Source: Cellulomonas sp. PhB150 | GTDB lineage: Bacteria; Actinomycetota; Actinomycetes; Actinomycetales; Cellulomonadaceae | Direction of reading: 5' to 3' | DNA: 64,000 nucleotides | Assembly (NCBI RefSeq): GCF_003755175.1 | Contig: NZ_RKHX01000002.1 | Span: 62,001 to 126,000 of the forward strand | In this document: positions 24,135 through 33,539 of the stretch, in pieces | Position numbering within the stretch: position 1 is the first letter of the stretch | Layout: each line of letters begins with the position of its first letter | Notes under the pieces: model-generated | What the model saw: only the letters and a program-made list of their open reading frames with translations | What the model was told of the DNA's origin: nothing | Database searches by the model: none | Translations under genes and position numbers: made by a program

Positions 24135-26273
24135 ATGTCAGGAACCAGCCGACGCGACGAGCAGTCGCCGACGGCACCCGGTGTGCTCGTGGTCATCCCC
24201 GCGCGGGGTGGCTCGCAGGGCGTGCCGCTGAAGAACCTCGCCGACGTCGGGGGAGCCTCGCTCGTCGGCCGCGCGGTCGACTCCGCGCTCGCGGCGCCCG
24301 GCGTCACGCGCGTCGTGGTCTCCACCGACCACGCCGGAATCGCCGACGAGGCCCGCCGCCACGGCGCGGACGTCGTCGAGCGCCCCGCCGAGCTCTCGGG
24401 CTCGACGGCCTCGTCGGAGTCCGCGGTCCTGCACGCGCTGGACGCGCTGGACGACGAGTTCGCGGTCACCGTCCTGCTGCAGTGCACCTCGCCGTTCGTC
24501 GACCCGGCGGACCTGGGCGCCTCGGTCGCCCGGGTGCTGGCCGACGAGGCCGACGTGGTCATCGCCGTCGCCCCCACCCACGACTTCCAGTGGGTGCTCA
24601 CCGACGGCGCCGTGACGCCCGTCGGGCACACGCTCGACCACCGTCCGCGCCGGCAGGACCGGGCGCCGCACTTCCGCGAGACGGGCGCGTTCTACACGAT
24701 GCGCACCACGGGCCTGCGTGAGGCGGGCACCCGGTTCTTCGGCCGGGTCGCGCTGCAGGCGGTCGACGAGCGCACCGCGATGGAGATCGACGAGCCCGCC
24801 GACCTCGAGCGCGCACGGGTCCTCGCCGGTCCCGCACCGACGGGCGAGCTCGACGTCGACGCCCTGGTCACCGACTTCGACGGCGTCCACACCGACGACC
24901 ACGCCTACGTGGACGGCGCGGGCGTCGAGTCCGTGCGCGTGCACCGCGGCGACGGCATGGGCGTCGACCTGCTGCGCCGCGCCGACGTGCCGCTCCTCAT
25001 CCTGTCGACGGAGCGCAACCCCGTGGTCCGCGCGCGCGCCGACAAGCTCGGCGTCGACGTGCTGCACGGCATCGCCGACAAGGCCTCCGCCCTCGACGAG
25101 TGGATCGCCGTCAACCGCCTGGACCCCGAGCGCGTCGCGTACGTCGGCAACGACGTGAACGACCTGGGTGCCATGTCCCGCGTCGGGTGGCCCGTGGCCG
25201 TCGCCGACGCCCACCCCCGTGTCCGTGCCGCCGCCCGCCTGGTCCTCGACCGGCGCGGCGGGGACGGCGCTGTCCGCGAGGTCTGCGACCGCATCGTCGC
25301 AGCTCGCACCCCCACAAGAACGACCCGTCACGACCGTCCGGCCGCGACGACGACCCCTGGAGGGATCACCCGCATGACCGCCACCGACGCCCGTACCGAC
25401 ATCACGCCCGTCAGCATCGGCCAGCACCTGGTCGGCGACGGCCAGCCCGTGTACGTCATCGGCGAGATCGGCCTGAACCACAACGGCGACGTGGACATCG
25501 CGCGCCGCCTGATCGACGTGGCCGCTGACGCGGGCGCGCAGGCCGTCAAGTTCCAGAAGCGCACCCCGGAGATCAGCACGCCGGTCGACATGCGCGACAA
25601 GATCCGTCAGACGCCCTGGGGCGAGATGACGTACCTCGACTACCGCTACCGCGTGGAGTTCGACCGCGAGCAGTACCAGAAGGTCGCCCAGCACGCCGCC
25701 GAGCGTGGCCTGCAGTGGTTCGCCTCGCCGTGGGACGTGCCGTCGGTCGAGTTCCTCGAGGGCCTCGACGTGCCGACCCACAAGGTCGCGTCCGCCTCGC
25801 TGACGGACACCGAGCTGCTCGGCGAGCTGGCCCGCACGGGCAAGCCGATCATCCTGTCGACCGGCATGTCGACGCTCGAGCAGATCGACGACGCGGTGGA
25901 CATCCTGGGCACGGATAACCTGGTCATCCTGCACGCGACGTCGACCTACCCCCTTCCTCCGGAGGAGGCCAACCTGCGCACCATCGACACCCTGCGCGAG
26001 CGCTACGGCGTCCCGGTGGGCTACTCGGGCCACGAGCGCGGCCTGCAGATCTCGCTGGCTGCGGTCGCCCTGGGCGCCGTCGCCGTCGAGCGGCACATCA
26101 CGCTCGACCGCACGATGTGGGGCTCCGACCAGGCGTCCTCGCTCGAGCCGGCCGGCCTCGAGCACCTCGTGCGCGACATCCGCATCCTGCAGGAGGCGCT
26201 CGGCGACGGCGTGAAGCGCGTCATGCCCGGCGAGCTCGCCCCGATGTCGCGCCTGCGCCGCGTGGGCGCCTGA
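24135..26273 (+). CDS. fused CMP-sialate synthetase, HAD phosphatase and NeuB-type nonulosonate synthase
   Basis: One 712-residue frame with three enzymes in order. Residues about 17-230: NeuA-type cytidylyltransferase (VVIPARGGSQGVPLKNL, LLQCTSPFVDP, RETGAFYTMRT). Residues 245-390: KdsC-like HAD phosphatase (DALVTDFDGVHTDD, YVGNDVNDLGAM). Residues 414-712: NeuB TIM barrel (VIGEIGLNHNGDVDIARRL, AVKFQKRTP, GYSGHERGLQISL). No stop separates parts 2 and 3, yet an internal ATG with GGAGGG is at 25374, so NeuB may also be made alone. The NeuB part lacks the usual C-terminal SAF domain. Leaderless-type start: TACGTT at 24123-24128 is six bases before ATG. Makes and activates a sialic-like sugar. 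Confidence 0.85.
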   Translation: MSGTSRRDEQSPTAPGVLVVIPARGGSQGVPLKNLADVGGASLVGRAVDSALAAPGVTRVVVSTDHAGIADEARRHGADVVERPAELSGSTASSESAVLHALDALDDEFAVTVLLQCTSPFVDPADLGASVARVLADEADVVIAVAPTHDFQWVLTDGAVTPVGHTLDHRPRRQDRAPHFRETGAFYTMRTTGLREAGTRFFGRVALQAVDERTAMEIDEPADLERARVLAGPAPTGELDVDALVTDFDGVHTDDHAYVDGAGVESVRVHRGDGMGVDLLRRADVPLLILSTERNPVVRARADKLGVDVLHGIADKASALDEWIAVNRLDPERVAYVGNDVNDLGAMSRVGWPVAVADAHPRVRAAARLVLDRRGGDGAVREVCDRIVAARTPTRTTRHDRPAATTTPGGITRMTATDARTDITPVSIGQHLVGDGQPVYVIGEIGLNHNGDVDIARRLIDVAADAGAQAVKFQKRTPEISTPVDMRDKIRQTPWGEMTYLDYRYRVEFDREQYQKVAQHAAERGLQWFASPWDVPSVEFLEGLDVPTHKVASASLTDTELLGELARTGKPIILSTGMSTLEQIDDAVDILGTDNLVILHATSTYPLPPEEANLRTIDTLRERYGVPVGYSGHERGLQISLAAVALGAVAVERHITLDRTMWGSDQASSLEPAGLEHLVRDIRILQEALGDGVKRVMPGELAPMSRLRRVGA
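25359..25376 (+). promoter_or_regulatory. internal ribosome-binding site and ATG for NeuB inside the fused frame
   Basis: GGAGGG (25359-25364) lies nine bases before the ATG at 25374, at the junction of the HAD and NeuB parts. Translation from here would give a separate 299-residue NeuB. The site looks like the remains, or the working copy, of an ordinary gene start. Confidence 0.65.
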
Positions 26274-26275
26274 CC

Positions 26276-27295
26276 ATGGGCACCGCGTCCGTCGCCGTCG
26301 TCGAGTCGCCCCTGCAGCTGCTGGGGGCGCTCGAGGCGCACGCCGCCGGCCTGGCCGGGGCACGCACCGAGATCCGGGTGCGCTCCGGCGTGCCCGCGCT
26401 CGACGCCGCCGCACGGACGCTCGACGCCGCGGGGCTCCCCGACGGTGTCGTCCTGCACCTGGGGGCCACCGCCGACGACGCGTCGTCGGCCCCCCGGGGT
26501 GCCTGGCTCGTCGGCGACGCGTTCTCCGGGCAGTGGCAGGCCGCCTTCGTGCGGCGCAGCCCGCGCGGACGCGTCGTCCTGCTCGACGACGGCCTCGCGA
26601 CCGTCACGCTGGCTCGCGCGCTGGTGGCGGGATCACCCGCCGTCCGCGCGAGCCGGCGCTCCGGCGGCGTCGCGGGTGCGGCGCGCCAGGGCCTCGGCGC
26701 CCTGGTGACCCGCAGGCTGCGCAAGCTCGCCCAGCAGGGCCGGGTCACGATGTTCACGGCGATGCCGCTCGACGTCCCGCTGATGACCCACCTGCACGGG
26801 ATCGGCGTCGAGGTCGTCTCGCACCGGTTCGAGTGGCTCGCCACGCAGCCGCCGCCGATCGCACCGGCCGAGCCCGTGGTGGTCGTCGGCTCCGGCCTGG
26901 TGGCCGACGGCTGGGTGCGCGCCGACCCCTACGTGCAGTGGATCGAGAGCCTCGCCGAGTTCGGTCCGGTGGCCTACCTGCCGCACCGCCGCAGCGACCC
27001 CGCGGTCGTCGCACGGCTGGCCGCGCTGCCCGGCGTGCGGGTCGACGAGGCGGGCCTGCCGGTCGAGATGCGTCTGCGCGGGCTGCGGGCGCCGCAGCGC
27101 GTCGTCTGCCTGCCGTCGACCGCGTACGTCCTGCTGGACGCGCTGCACTCCTCGACCGGCGTGCGCGTCCAGGCTCGTCCGGTGCCCGACGACTGGTGGA
27201 CCGGCAACGCCGCCCCGGACGTGCGCGAGCACCTGTCCAGCGTGCTGGCGCTGCGCCCCGCGAACCGCCTCAACCGCGAACGTGCGGTGTCCTGA
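26276..27295 (+). CDS. polysialyltransferase-like glycosyltransferase
   Basis: 339 residues. The N-terminal SVAVVESPLQLLGALEAHA is the opening strand-loop seen in bacterial sialyl- and polysialyltransferases and related GT-B enzymes; VVLLDDGLATV and VVVVGSGLVADGWV look like nucleotide-sugar-binding loops, and VVCLPSTAYVLLDALH fits the C-terminal domain. No transmembrane helix. It begins two bases after the NeuA-HAD-NeuB frame, so it likely uses the CMP-sugar made there to decorate a cell-surface glycan. The family is assigned with moderate confidence. Confidence 0.68.
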   Translation: MGTASVAVVESPLQLLGALEAHAAGLAGARTEIRVRSGVPALDAAARTLDAAGLPDGVVLHLGATADDASSAPRGAWLVGDAFSGQWQAAFVRRSPRGRVVLLDDGLATVTLARALVAGSPAVRASRRSGGVAGAARQGLGALVTRRLRKLAQQGRVTMFTAMPLDVPLMTHLHGIGVEVVSHRFEWLATQPPPIAPAEPVVVVGSGLVADGWVRADPYVQWIESLAEFGPVAYLPHRRSDPAVVARLAALPGVRVDEAGLPVEMRLRGLRAPQRVVCLPSTAYVLLDALHSSTGVRVQARPVPDDWWTGNAAPDVREHLSSVLALRPANRLNRERAVS

Positions 27296-27312
27296 GCGCC
27301 TACCCTTGACCG

Positions 27313-28815
27313 GTGACCACCACCCCTTCGCCGGCCGTCCGTGTGCGCTTCTGCCCGTCCCCGACGGGCCTGCCGCACGTCGGGATGATCCGCACCGCGC
27401 TGTTCAACTGGGCCTACGCCCGGCACACCGGCGGGACATTCGTCTTCCGCATCGAGGACACCGACGCCGCGCGTGACTCCGAGGAGAGCTACACCCAGCT
27501 CCTGGACGCGATGCGGTGGCTCGGGCTCGACTGGGACGAGGGCGTCGAGGTCGGCGGCCCGCACGAGCCGTACCGGCAGTCGCAGCGCTACGACCTCTAC
27601 ACGGACGTCGTCCGCCGCCTCGTCGAGGCCGGCCACGTCTACGAGTCGTACTCGACGCCCGAGGAGACCGAGGCGCGCCACCGCGCGGCGGGGCGCGACC
27701 CCAAGCTCGGCTACGACGGCTTCGACCGCGACCTGACGGACGAGCAGAAGCTGGCCTTCCGCGAGGAGGGCCGCGAGCCCGTCCTGCGCGTCCGGATGCC
27801 CGACGAGGACGTCACGTTCACCGACCTCGTGCGCGGCGACGTGACCTTCAAGGCCGGCTCGGTGCCAGACTTCGTCATCGTCCGCGGTAACGGCCACCCG
27901 CTGTACACGCTGGTCAACCCGGTCGACGACGCCCTCATGGGCATCACCCACGTGCTGCGCGGCGAGGACCTGCTGTCCTCCACGCCGCGCCAGGTGGTGC
28001 TCTACCGGGCGCTGCTCGACATCGGCGTCGCGACCGTCATGCCGCAGTTCGGGCACCTGCCCTACGTCATGGGCGAGGGCAACAAGAAGCTGTCCAAGCG
28101 CGACCCCGAGTCGAACCTGTTCCTGCACCGGGAGCGCGGGTTCCTGCCCGAGGGGCTGCTCAACTACCTGTCCCTGCTGGGCTGGGGCCTGTCCGCGGAC
28201 CGCGACGTGTTCACGCCCGACGAGCTCGTCGCCGCGTTCGACGTCGCCGACGTGAACCCGAACCCGGCGCGCTTCGACCTGAAGAAGGCCGAGGCGATCA
28301 ACGGCCAGCACGTGCGCCTGCTCGCACCCGAGGACTTCCGCGACCGCCTGGTCCCGTACCTGCACGCCGCGGGACTCGTGCCCGCCGACTCGTTCGCGGA
28401 CCTGTCCGCGACGCAGCAGGACCTGCTGACGGCCTCCGCGCCGCTCGTGCAGGAGCGCATGACGCTGCTGGGTGAGGTCGTCGGGATGCTGGGGTTCCTG
28501 TTCACTCCCGACGACGAGCTGGCGGTCGCCGACGACGCGCGGGGTGCGCTGCGCGAGGAGTCCGCCGCCGTGCTGGACGCCGCCGCGGCCGTGCTCGCCG
28601 AGCTCCCGGAGTTCACGACCGCCGCGACGCAGGAGGCCCTGCAGGCGGCGCTGGTCGACGAGGGCGGCCTGGGGATCAAGCCGCGTGTCGCCTTCACGCC
28701 GCTGCGCGTGGCGGTCAGCGGCCGCCGCGTCTCGCCGCCGCTGTTCGAGTCGATGGAGCTGCTGGGCCGCGAGTCCACACTGGCCCGCATCGCCGCTCTG
28801 CGCGCCACCCTGTGA
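27313..28815 (+). CDS. gltX: glutamyl-tRNA synthetase
   Basis: 500-residue class Ic synthetase that charges tRNA-Glu (and possibly tRNA-Gln, if GatCAB is present). The HIGH-type motif is [19 protein letters not shown], and KLSKRDPES is the KMSKS-type loop. [15 protein letters not shown] and the C-terminal anticodon-binding region are complete. GTG start is six bases after TACCCT (27301-27306), so the mRNA may be leaderless. Its stop overlaps the following HAD gene by four bases (GTGA). Confidence 0.97.
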   Translation: MTTTPSPAVRVRFCPSPTGLPHVGMIRTALFNWAYARHTGGTFVFRIEDTDAARDSEESYTQLLDAMRWLGLDWDEGVEVGGPHEPYRQSQRYDLYTDVVRRLVEAGHVYESYSTPEETEARHRAAGRDPKLGYDGFDRDLTDEQKLAFREEGREPVLRVRMPDEDVTFTDLVRGDVTFKAGSVPDFVIVRGNGHPLYTLVNPVDDALMGITHVLRGEDLLSSTPRQVVLYRALLDIGVATVMPQFGHLPYVMGEGNKKLSKRDPESNLFLHRERGFLPEGLLNYLSLLGWGLSADRDVFTPDELVAAFDVADVNPNPARFDLKKAEAINGQHVRLLAPEDFRDRLVPYLHAAGLVPADSFADLSATQQDLLTASAPLVQERMTLLGEVVGMLGFLFTPDDELAVADDARGALREESAAVLDAAAAVLAELPEFTTAATQEALQAALVDEGGLGIKPRVAFTPLRVAVSGRRVSPPLFESMELLGRESTLARIAALRATL

Positions 28816-29579
28816 CGGGCCTCGAGGGGGTCCTGTTCGACATCGACGACACGCTCGTCGCGACCCGGGAGGCCTTCGGGCACGCGTGGTCCGCGACGGC
28901 TCGCCGCTACCTGCCGGACCTGCCGCCGGAGCGCGACGCCGAGCTCGTCACGATGTGGCGCGAGGACATCAACGGGCACTACTCCGCGTACACGCGCGGC
29001 GAGGTCGGGTACGTCGAGCAGCGGCTGGCGCGCGCCAACGAGGTGCACGCCGCGTTCGGGGGACCCGTGCTGGACGCCGGGACGTTCGACGAGTGGGACG
29101 CGGTGTTCGACGGCGGCTTCCGGGCCGCCTGGGTGGCGCACGACGACGCGTCGGCCGTGGTCGACGCGCTGCTCGCGGCCGGGCTCGCCGTCGGGGCGCT
29201 GTCCAACGCGTCCGTGGCGTACCAGACCGACAAGCTCGAGCGGTCCGGGCTGCTGGCGCGCGTGCCGATGCTCGTCGGCGTCGACACGCTCGGCTTCGGC
29301 AAGCCCGACGCGCGCGTGTTCCTCGAGGCCTGCCGCCTGCTCGGCACCGACCCCGCGCGCACCGCGTACGTCGGCGACGAGCTCGACGTCGACGCGGTCG
29401 CGGCGCGAGACGCGGGGCTCGTCGGCATCTGGGTCGACCGCCCCGGCGGCCGCCGGCACGCGATCAGCGACGCGGAGATCGCCGAGGCGGACGTCACGAC
29501 GATCGCCTCGCTCGACGAGCTGCCGGGCGTGCTCGGGCTGCTCGGGATCAGCGCCGGGACGCCCGCCACGCGCGCGTGA
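28812..29579 (+). CDS. HAD superfamily hydrolase
   Basis: 255-residue haloacid dehalogenase-like phosphatase. Motif I DIDDTL contains D10 and D12, motif II is GALSNAS, motif III lysine is in FGKPDARVF, and motif IV is [13 protein letters not shown]. The helical cap between residues 15 and 95 marks a C1 subfamily phosphatase. Substrate unknown. Overlaps gltX by four bases, so translation is coupled; its end overlaps the converging methyltransferase by 32 bases. Confidence 0.9.
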   Translation: MTGLEGVLFDIDDTLVATREAFGHAWSATARRYLPDLPPERDAELVTMWREDINGHYSAYTRGEVGYVEQRLARANEVHAAFGGPVLDAGTFDEWDAVFDGGFRAAWVAHDDASAVVDALLAAGLAVGALSNASVAYQTDKLERSGLLARVPMLVGVDTLGFGKPDARVFLEACRLLGTDPARTAYVGDELDVDAVAARDAGLVGIWVDRPGGRRHAISDAEIAEADVTTIASLDELPGVLGLLGISAGTPATRA

Positions 29580-30282
29580 CGTGCGGCAGGTCCACGACGT
29601 CCTGACCCGCGAGGGCGGGGTGCGTGGCGACGAGCGCGTCGACCTCCGCGAGGCGTGACTCCCGCTCGTCGGGCGCCATCGTGAGCAGGAACGAGCGGCT
29701 GGCCGCCAGGGCGCGCAGGTTCGCGGGGCGGAAGCGCTGCGTCCAGCGGAACTCGGCGGCCTCGATCGCCTCGAGCTCGCCGCCGAACGCGGGCTGCACG
29801 TAGTGCGTCGGCATCGGGTCCCCGCGGTGCAGGATCTCGCCGAACGCCGCGACCCACGGCTCGGCTTCGTCGCGCACGTTCCACAGCACGGTGACCCGGC
29901 CGCGCGGCCGGAGGACCCGGGCGATCTCCGCCGACGCGGTCGCGGGGGCGAACCAGTGCCACGCCTGCGCGACCGTCACGGCGTCGACCGACGCGTCCGG
30001 CAGCCCGGTGGCGTCGGCGGTTCCCGCCAGCGCGCGCACGTCGGGGAGCAGTCGCGTGAGCTCGGCGCGCATCGCCGCCGACGGCTCGACCGCGACGACG
30101 TCGAGCCCGCGCGCGACCAGCGACGCCGTGAGCTTGCCCGTGCCCGCCGCGAGGTCGAGCACGTCGCGGGCGCCCGGCGGGATCGCCCAGTCGACGGCGG
30201 CGTCCGGGTAGTCCGGGCGGCTCGCGGCGTAGTCGGCCGCGCCCCGCTCGAAGGACCCGGCGCGCTCGCCGTGCGACGTCAT
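29548..30282 (-). CDS. class I SAM-dependent methyltransferase
   Basis: 244 residues. Motif I is VLDLAAGTGKLTASLVARG, with VVAVEPSAAM after it and AVTVAQAWHWFAPATA at motif II; this last motif is typical of the small TAM/UbiE-related group in actinobacteria. N-terminal SFERGAADYAASRPDYP is shared with that group. Substrate unknown. ATGA overlap with hisN (30279-30282) indicates one operon: aroA, rsgA, hisN, methyltransferase. Confidence 0.88.
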   Translation of the reverse strand: MTSHGERAGSFERGAADYAASRPDYPDAAVDWAIPPGARDVLDLAAGTGKLTASLVARGLDVVAVEPSAAMRAELTRLLPDVRALAGTADATGLPDASVDAVTVAQAWHWFAPATASAEIARVLRPRGRVTVLWNVRDEAEPWVAAFGEILHRGDPMPTHYVQPAFGGELEAIEAAEFRWTQRFRPANLRALAASRSFLLTMAPDERESRLAEVDALVATHPALAGQDVVDLPHVTRAWRASRR

Positions 30283-31085
30283 GACAGGGCGGGCAGCGGG
30301 TCGAGGTGCGCGAGCGCCTCGTCGTGCAGCAGCCCGTTGGACACCAGCGCGGACCCGCCGAGCGGCCCCGGCACGCCGCGGATCGAGGTGAACCGCCCGC
30401 CCGCCTCGGTGACGATCGGCACGAGCGCCGCCATGTCGTGCAGCTCGAGCTCGGGCTCGGCGGACAGGTCGACCGCGCCCTCGGCGACGAGCACGTGGGA
30501 CCAGAAGTCGCCGTACGCGCGTGTGCGCCACACCGAGCGGGTCAGGTCGAGGAAGCCGTCGAGCTTGCCGTGCTGCTCCCACCCGGACAGGCTCGAGTAG
30601 GACAGCGACGCGTCCGCGAGCCGGTCGACCGCGGAGACCCGCAGGCGGGAGGCCGCCGCGAGCGACTTGCCGCTCCATGCGCCCGTCCCCTGGGCGGCCC
30701 ACCAGCGCCGCCCCAGCGCGGGGGCGCTGACCAGGCCGACGACGACCTCGTCGCCCTCCATGAGCGCGATCAGCGTGGCCCACACGGGCACGCCGCGGAC
30801 GAAGTTCTTGGTCCCGTCGATCGGGTCGACGACCCACCGACGCGGCCCGTGGCCGGTGTCCGAGCCCTCCTCGCCGTGCACCGCGTCGCGCGGGCGGGCG
30901 CGGGCGAGCTGGCCGCGGATCAGCTCCTCGGCGGCCTTGTCGGCGTCGGAGACGGGCGTCAGGTCGGGCTTGGTCTCGACGCGCAGGTCGAGCGCCTTGA
31001 AGCGGGACATCGTCAGGCCGTCCACCTGGTCGGCCATCACGTGCGCGAGGCGCAGGTCGTCGTCGTACCCGGGGCGCAGGCTCAT
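30279..31085 (-). CDS. hisN: histidinol-phosphatase of the inositol monophosphatase family
   Basis: 268 residues. Metal-binding motifs are GEEGSD (near residue 72), WVVDPIDGTKNF and, toward the end, AYGDFWSHVLVAEGAVD. The overall pattern matches actinobacterial HisN, which removes phosphate from L-histidinol phosphate; inositol or fructose phosphatase activity is an alternative within the same family. Placement after rsgA and aroA is common in actinobacteria. ATG with GGGCGCC upstream; no strong ribosome-binding site. Confidence 0.85.
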   Translation of the reverse strand: MSLRPGYDDDLRLAHVMADQVDGLTMSRFKALDLRVETKPDLTPVSDADKAAEELIRGQLARARPRDAVHGEEGSDTGHGPRRWVVDPIDGTKNFVRGVPVWATLIALMEGDEVVVGLVSAPALGRRWWAAQGTGAWSGKSLAAASRLRVSAVDRLADASLSYSSLSGWEQHGKLDGFLDLTRSVWRTRAYGDFWSHVLVAEGAVDLSAEPELELHDMAALVPIVTEAGGRFTSIRGVPGPLGGSALVSNGLLHDEALAHLDPLPALS

Positions 31086-31135
31086 GGCGCCCACGCTAGT
31101 GGTCGGGCCCGTCCCGATCGGGGAGGGCCCACGTC

Positions 31136-32191
31136 TCAGGACCGGTCGACGTCGCCGAGGCGGCTCGCGAGCAGCCGCCGGAACGACTCCAGCCGCGCGC
31201 CGCGGGCCGCCTTGGTCTCGTCGTCGGGCGCGTCGGCGACCCACTCGTCGAGCAGGCAGTCCGGGGCGTCGTCGGCGTGGGTGCAGCCGCGGGGGCACTC
31301 CTCGGCGACCTCGGCGAGGTCCGCGAACGCGCCGAGCAGGTGCTGGGGGTCGACGTGCGCGAGCCCGAAGCTGCGCACGCCCGGGGTGTCGATGACCCAG
31401 GTGGGCTCGTCGGTGCTGGGCACGCGCAGCGCCACCGCCGAGGTCGACGTGTGCCGGCCGCGGCCGGTGACGTCGTTGACGATGCCGGTGGCGCGCAGCG
31501 CGTCGGGCACGAGGGCGTTGACGAGGGTCGACTTGCCGACGCCGGAGTGGCCGACGAGCACGGACATCCGCCCGTCGAGCGCCGCCCGCAGGTCGTCGAG
31601 CCCGTGGATGACCCGCTCGTCCTTGGCGCCCGAGGTCTGGGTGACCACGACCTTGACGCCGATGGGGGAGTACATCGCGACCAGCTCGGCCGGGTCGGCC
31701 AGGTCGGACTTGGTGAGCGCGAGCAGGACGTCCATGCGCGCGTCGTAGGCCGCAGCGACGCAGCGGTCGATCATGCGCGTGCGCGGCTCGGGGTCGGCGA
31801 GCGCGGTGACGATGACGAGCTGGTCGGCGTTCGCGACGATGATCCGCTCGACCGGGTCGGTGTCGTCGGCCGTCCGGCGCAGGACCGTGCGGCGCTCGGT
31901 GATCCGCACGATGCGGGCCAGGCTGCCCTCGTCGCCGGACGAGTCCCCGACCAGGTCCACGCGGTCGCCCGGGACCACGCGGTCGCGGCCCAGCTCGCGC
32001 GCCTTCATGGCCACGGTGCGGTGCTCGTCGGGCCCGCCGGCGTCGACGAGGACGGTGTAGCGCCCCCGGTCCACGCCCGTGACCAGTGCGGACACCGCGT
32101 CGGCGTGCTCGGGGCGCTGCTTGGTGCGCGGTCGGGAGCCGCGGGTCGCGCGGACCCGGACGTCGCGCTCGTCGTACTTGCGCTGCGCCAT
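31136..32191 (-). CDS. rsgA: ribosome small-subunit-dependent GTPase A
   Basis: 351-residue circularly permuted GTPase that checks late 30S subunit maturation. The OB fold comes first, then G4 LTKSDL, then G1 GHSGVGKST, and G3 DTPGVRSFG, the RsgA order. The zinc-binding knuckle is CPRGCTHADDAPDC. The start codon shares one base with the aroA stop (TGATG), so translation is coupled. Confidence 0.95.
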   Translation of the reverse strand: MAQRKYDERDVRVRATRGSRPRTKQRPEHADAVSALVTGVDRGRYTVLVDAGGPDEHRTVAMKARELGRDRVVPGDRVDLVGDSSGDEGSLARIVRITERRTVLRRTADDTDPVERIIVANADQLVIVTALADPEPRTRMIDRCVAAAYDARMDVLLALTKSDLADPAELVAMYSPIGVKVVVTQTSGAKDERVIHGLDDLRAALDGRMSVLVGHSGVGKSTLVNALVPDALRATGIVNDVTGRGRHTSTSAVALRVPSTDEPTWVIDTPGVRSFGLAHVDPQHLLGAFADLAEVAEECPRGCTHADDAPDCLLDEWVADAPDDETKAARGARLESFRRLLASRLGDVDRS

Positions 32192-33471
32192 CAGCTGCCC
32201 AGCATCGCGGTCCAGAGGCCGACGAAGTCGGGGATCGTCTTGGCCGTCGTCGCGACGTCCTCGACCTCCACGCCGGGGACCCGCAGGCCGACGAGCGCGC
32301 CCGCGGTGGCCATCCGGTGGTCGGCGTAGGTGCGCCAGGCACCGCCGGTCAGTGGTCGCGGCGTGATGACCAGGCCGTCGGACGTCTGCTCCGCCTGGCC
32401 GCCGAGCCGCGTGATCTCGGCGGCGAGAGCCGCCAGGCGGTCGGTCTCGTGACCGCGCAGGTGGGCGATTCCCCGCAGGCGGGTGGGGGAGTCGGCCAGC
32501 ACGGCGAGGGCGGCGATCGTCGGCGCGATCTCGCCCGCCGCGTGCAGGTCGAGGTCCACGCCGTGGATCGCGCCCGTGCCGGTGACCGAGAGCACGTCGC
32601 CGTCGAGCGAGGTTCGCGCGCCCATCCGCTCGAGGAAGCCGGGCAGCAGGCCGCCGGGCTGCGTGGTCTGCGCGGGCCAGCCGGGCACGGACACCGTGCC
32701 GCCGGTGACCATCGCGGCGCACAGGAAGGGGGCGGCGTTCGACAGGTCCGGCTCGACGCGCACGTCGCGGCCGGCGATGCGGCCCGGCGCGACCTCCCAG
32801 ATGGCGGGGCGGGAGTCGTCGACCTGCACGCCCGCGGCCCGCAGCACGGCGACCGTCATCTCGATGTGCGGCAGGCTCGGCAGCGTCGGTCCGGTGTGGC
32901 GCACGACGAGGCCCTGCTCGAACCGCGCCGCGGCCAGCAGCAGGCCCGAGACGAACTGGCTGGACCCCGACGCGTCGATGTCGACCTGACCGCCGCGGAC
33001 CGAGCCGCGGCCGTGCACCGTGAACGGCAGTCGTCCGGGCTCGCCCTCCTCGTCGACCCGCACGCCGAGCGCCTGCAGCGCGCGGATCACCGGCCCCATG
33101 GGACGCGCGAGCGCCTCGACGTCGCCCTTGAAGTGCACGGGCCCGTCGGCGAGCGCGGCGACGGCGGGCAGGAAGCGCATCACCGTGCCGGCCAGGCCGC
33201 AGTCGATCGTCACCGACCCGCGCATGACGGCGGGCTCGACGCGCCAGTCGGTGCCGCGGTCCACGGTGATCCCGAGCGTCTCGAGCGCGGAGGCCATGAG
33301 GTGGGTGTCGCGCGAGGCGAGCACGCTGCGCAGCAGGCTGGGGGAGTCGGCGAGGGCCGCGAGCACCAGGTAGCGGTTGCTCAACGACTTCGAGCCGGGC
33401 ACCGCGACGACGGCGTCCAGCGGCCCGGTCGCGAGGGGGGCCGGCCAGAGGGGAGCGGTCGCGGTCGTCAT
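32191..33471 (-). CDS. aroA: 3-phosphoshikimate 1-carboxyvinyltransferase (EPSP synthase)
   Basis: 426 residues; transfers enolpyruvyl from PEP to shikimate 3-phosphate in aromatic amino-acid synthesis. VPGSKSLSNRYLVLAALA contains the substrate-binding lysine and serine, IDCGLAGTVMRFLPA is the PEP-site loop, DASGSSQFVSGLLLAA and HLRGHETDRLAALA are typical. The actinobacterial form CGLAGTVMRF replaces the GNAGTAMRPL of E. coli. ATG at 33471; promoter region lies between it and the DoxX gene. Confidence 0.96.
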   Translation of the reverse strand: MTTATAPLWPAPLATGPLDAVVAVPGSKSLSNRYLVLAALADSPSLLRSVLASRDTHLMASALETLGITVDRGTDWRVEPAVMRGSVTIDCGLAGTVMRFLPAVAALADGPVHFKGDVEALARPMGPVIRALQALGVRVDEEGEPGRLPFTVHGRGSVRGGQVDIDASGSSQFVSGLLLAAARFEQGLVVRHTGPTLPSLPHIEMTVAVLRAAGVQVDDSRPAIWEVAPGRIAGRDVRVEPDLSNAAPFLCAAMVTGGTVSVPGWPAQTTQPGGLLPGFLERMGARTSLDGDVLSVTGTGAIHGVDLDLHAAGEIAPTIAALAVLADSPTRLRGIAHLRGHETDRLAALAAEITRLGGQAEQTSDGLVITPRPLTGGAWRTYADHRMATAGALVGLRVPGVEVEDVATTAKTIPDFVGLWTAMLGS

Positions 33472-33539
33472 GCGGCTCAGGCTAGTCGCCGGGCCGTGCG
33501 CGGCCGGGGCGCGCTCGCGGAACGGACGGGCCGGACCCG

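Noticed and set aside
29548..30837. N-terminally longer version of the methyltransferase
   Set aside because: The extension lies in the hisN coding region on the same strand in another frame; the ATG at 30282 with an ATGA overlap is the natural start.
31086..31135. Hairpin between rsgA and hisN as a terminator
   Set aside because: A GGGCCC...GGGCCC stem exists, but the genes look like one operon (aroA, rsgA, hisN, methyltransferase) and there is no T tract; kept out as unsupported.
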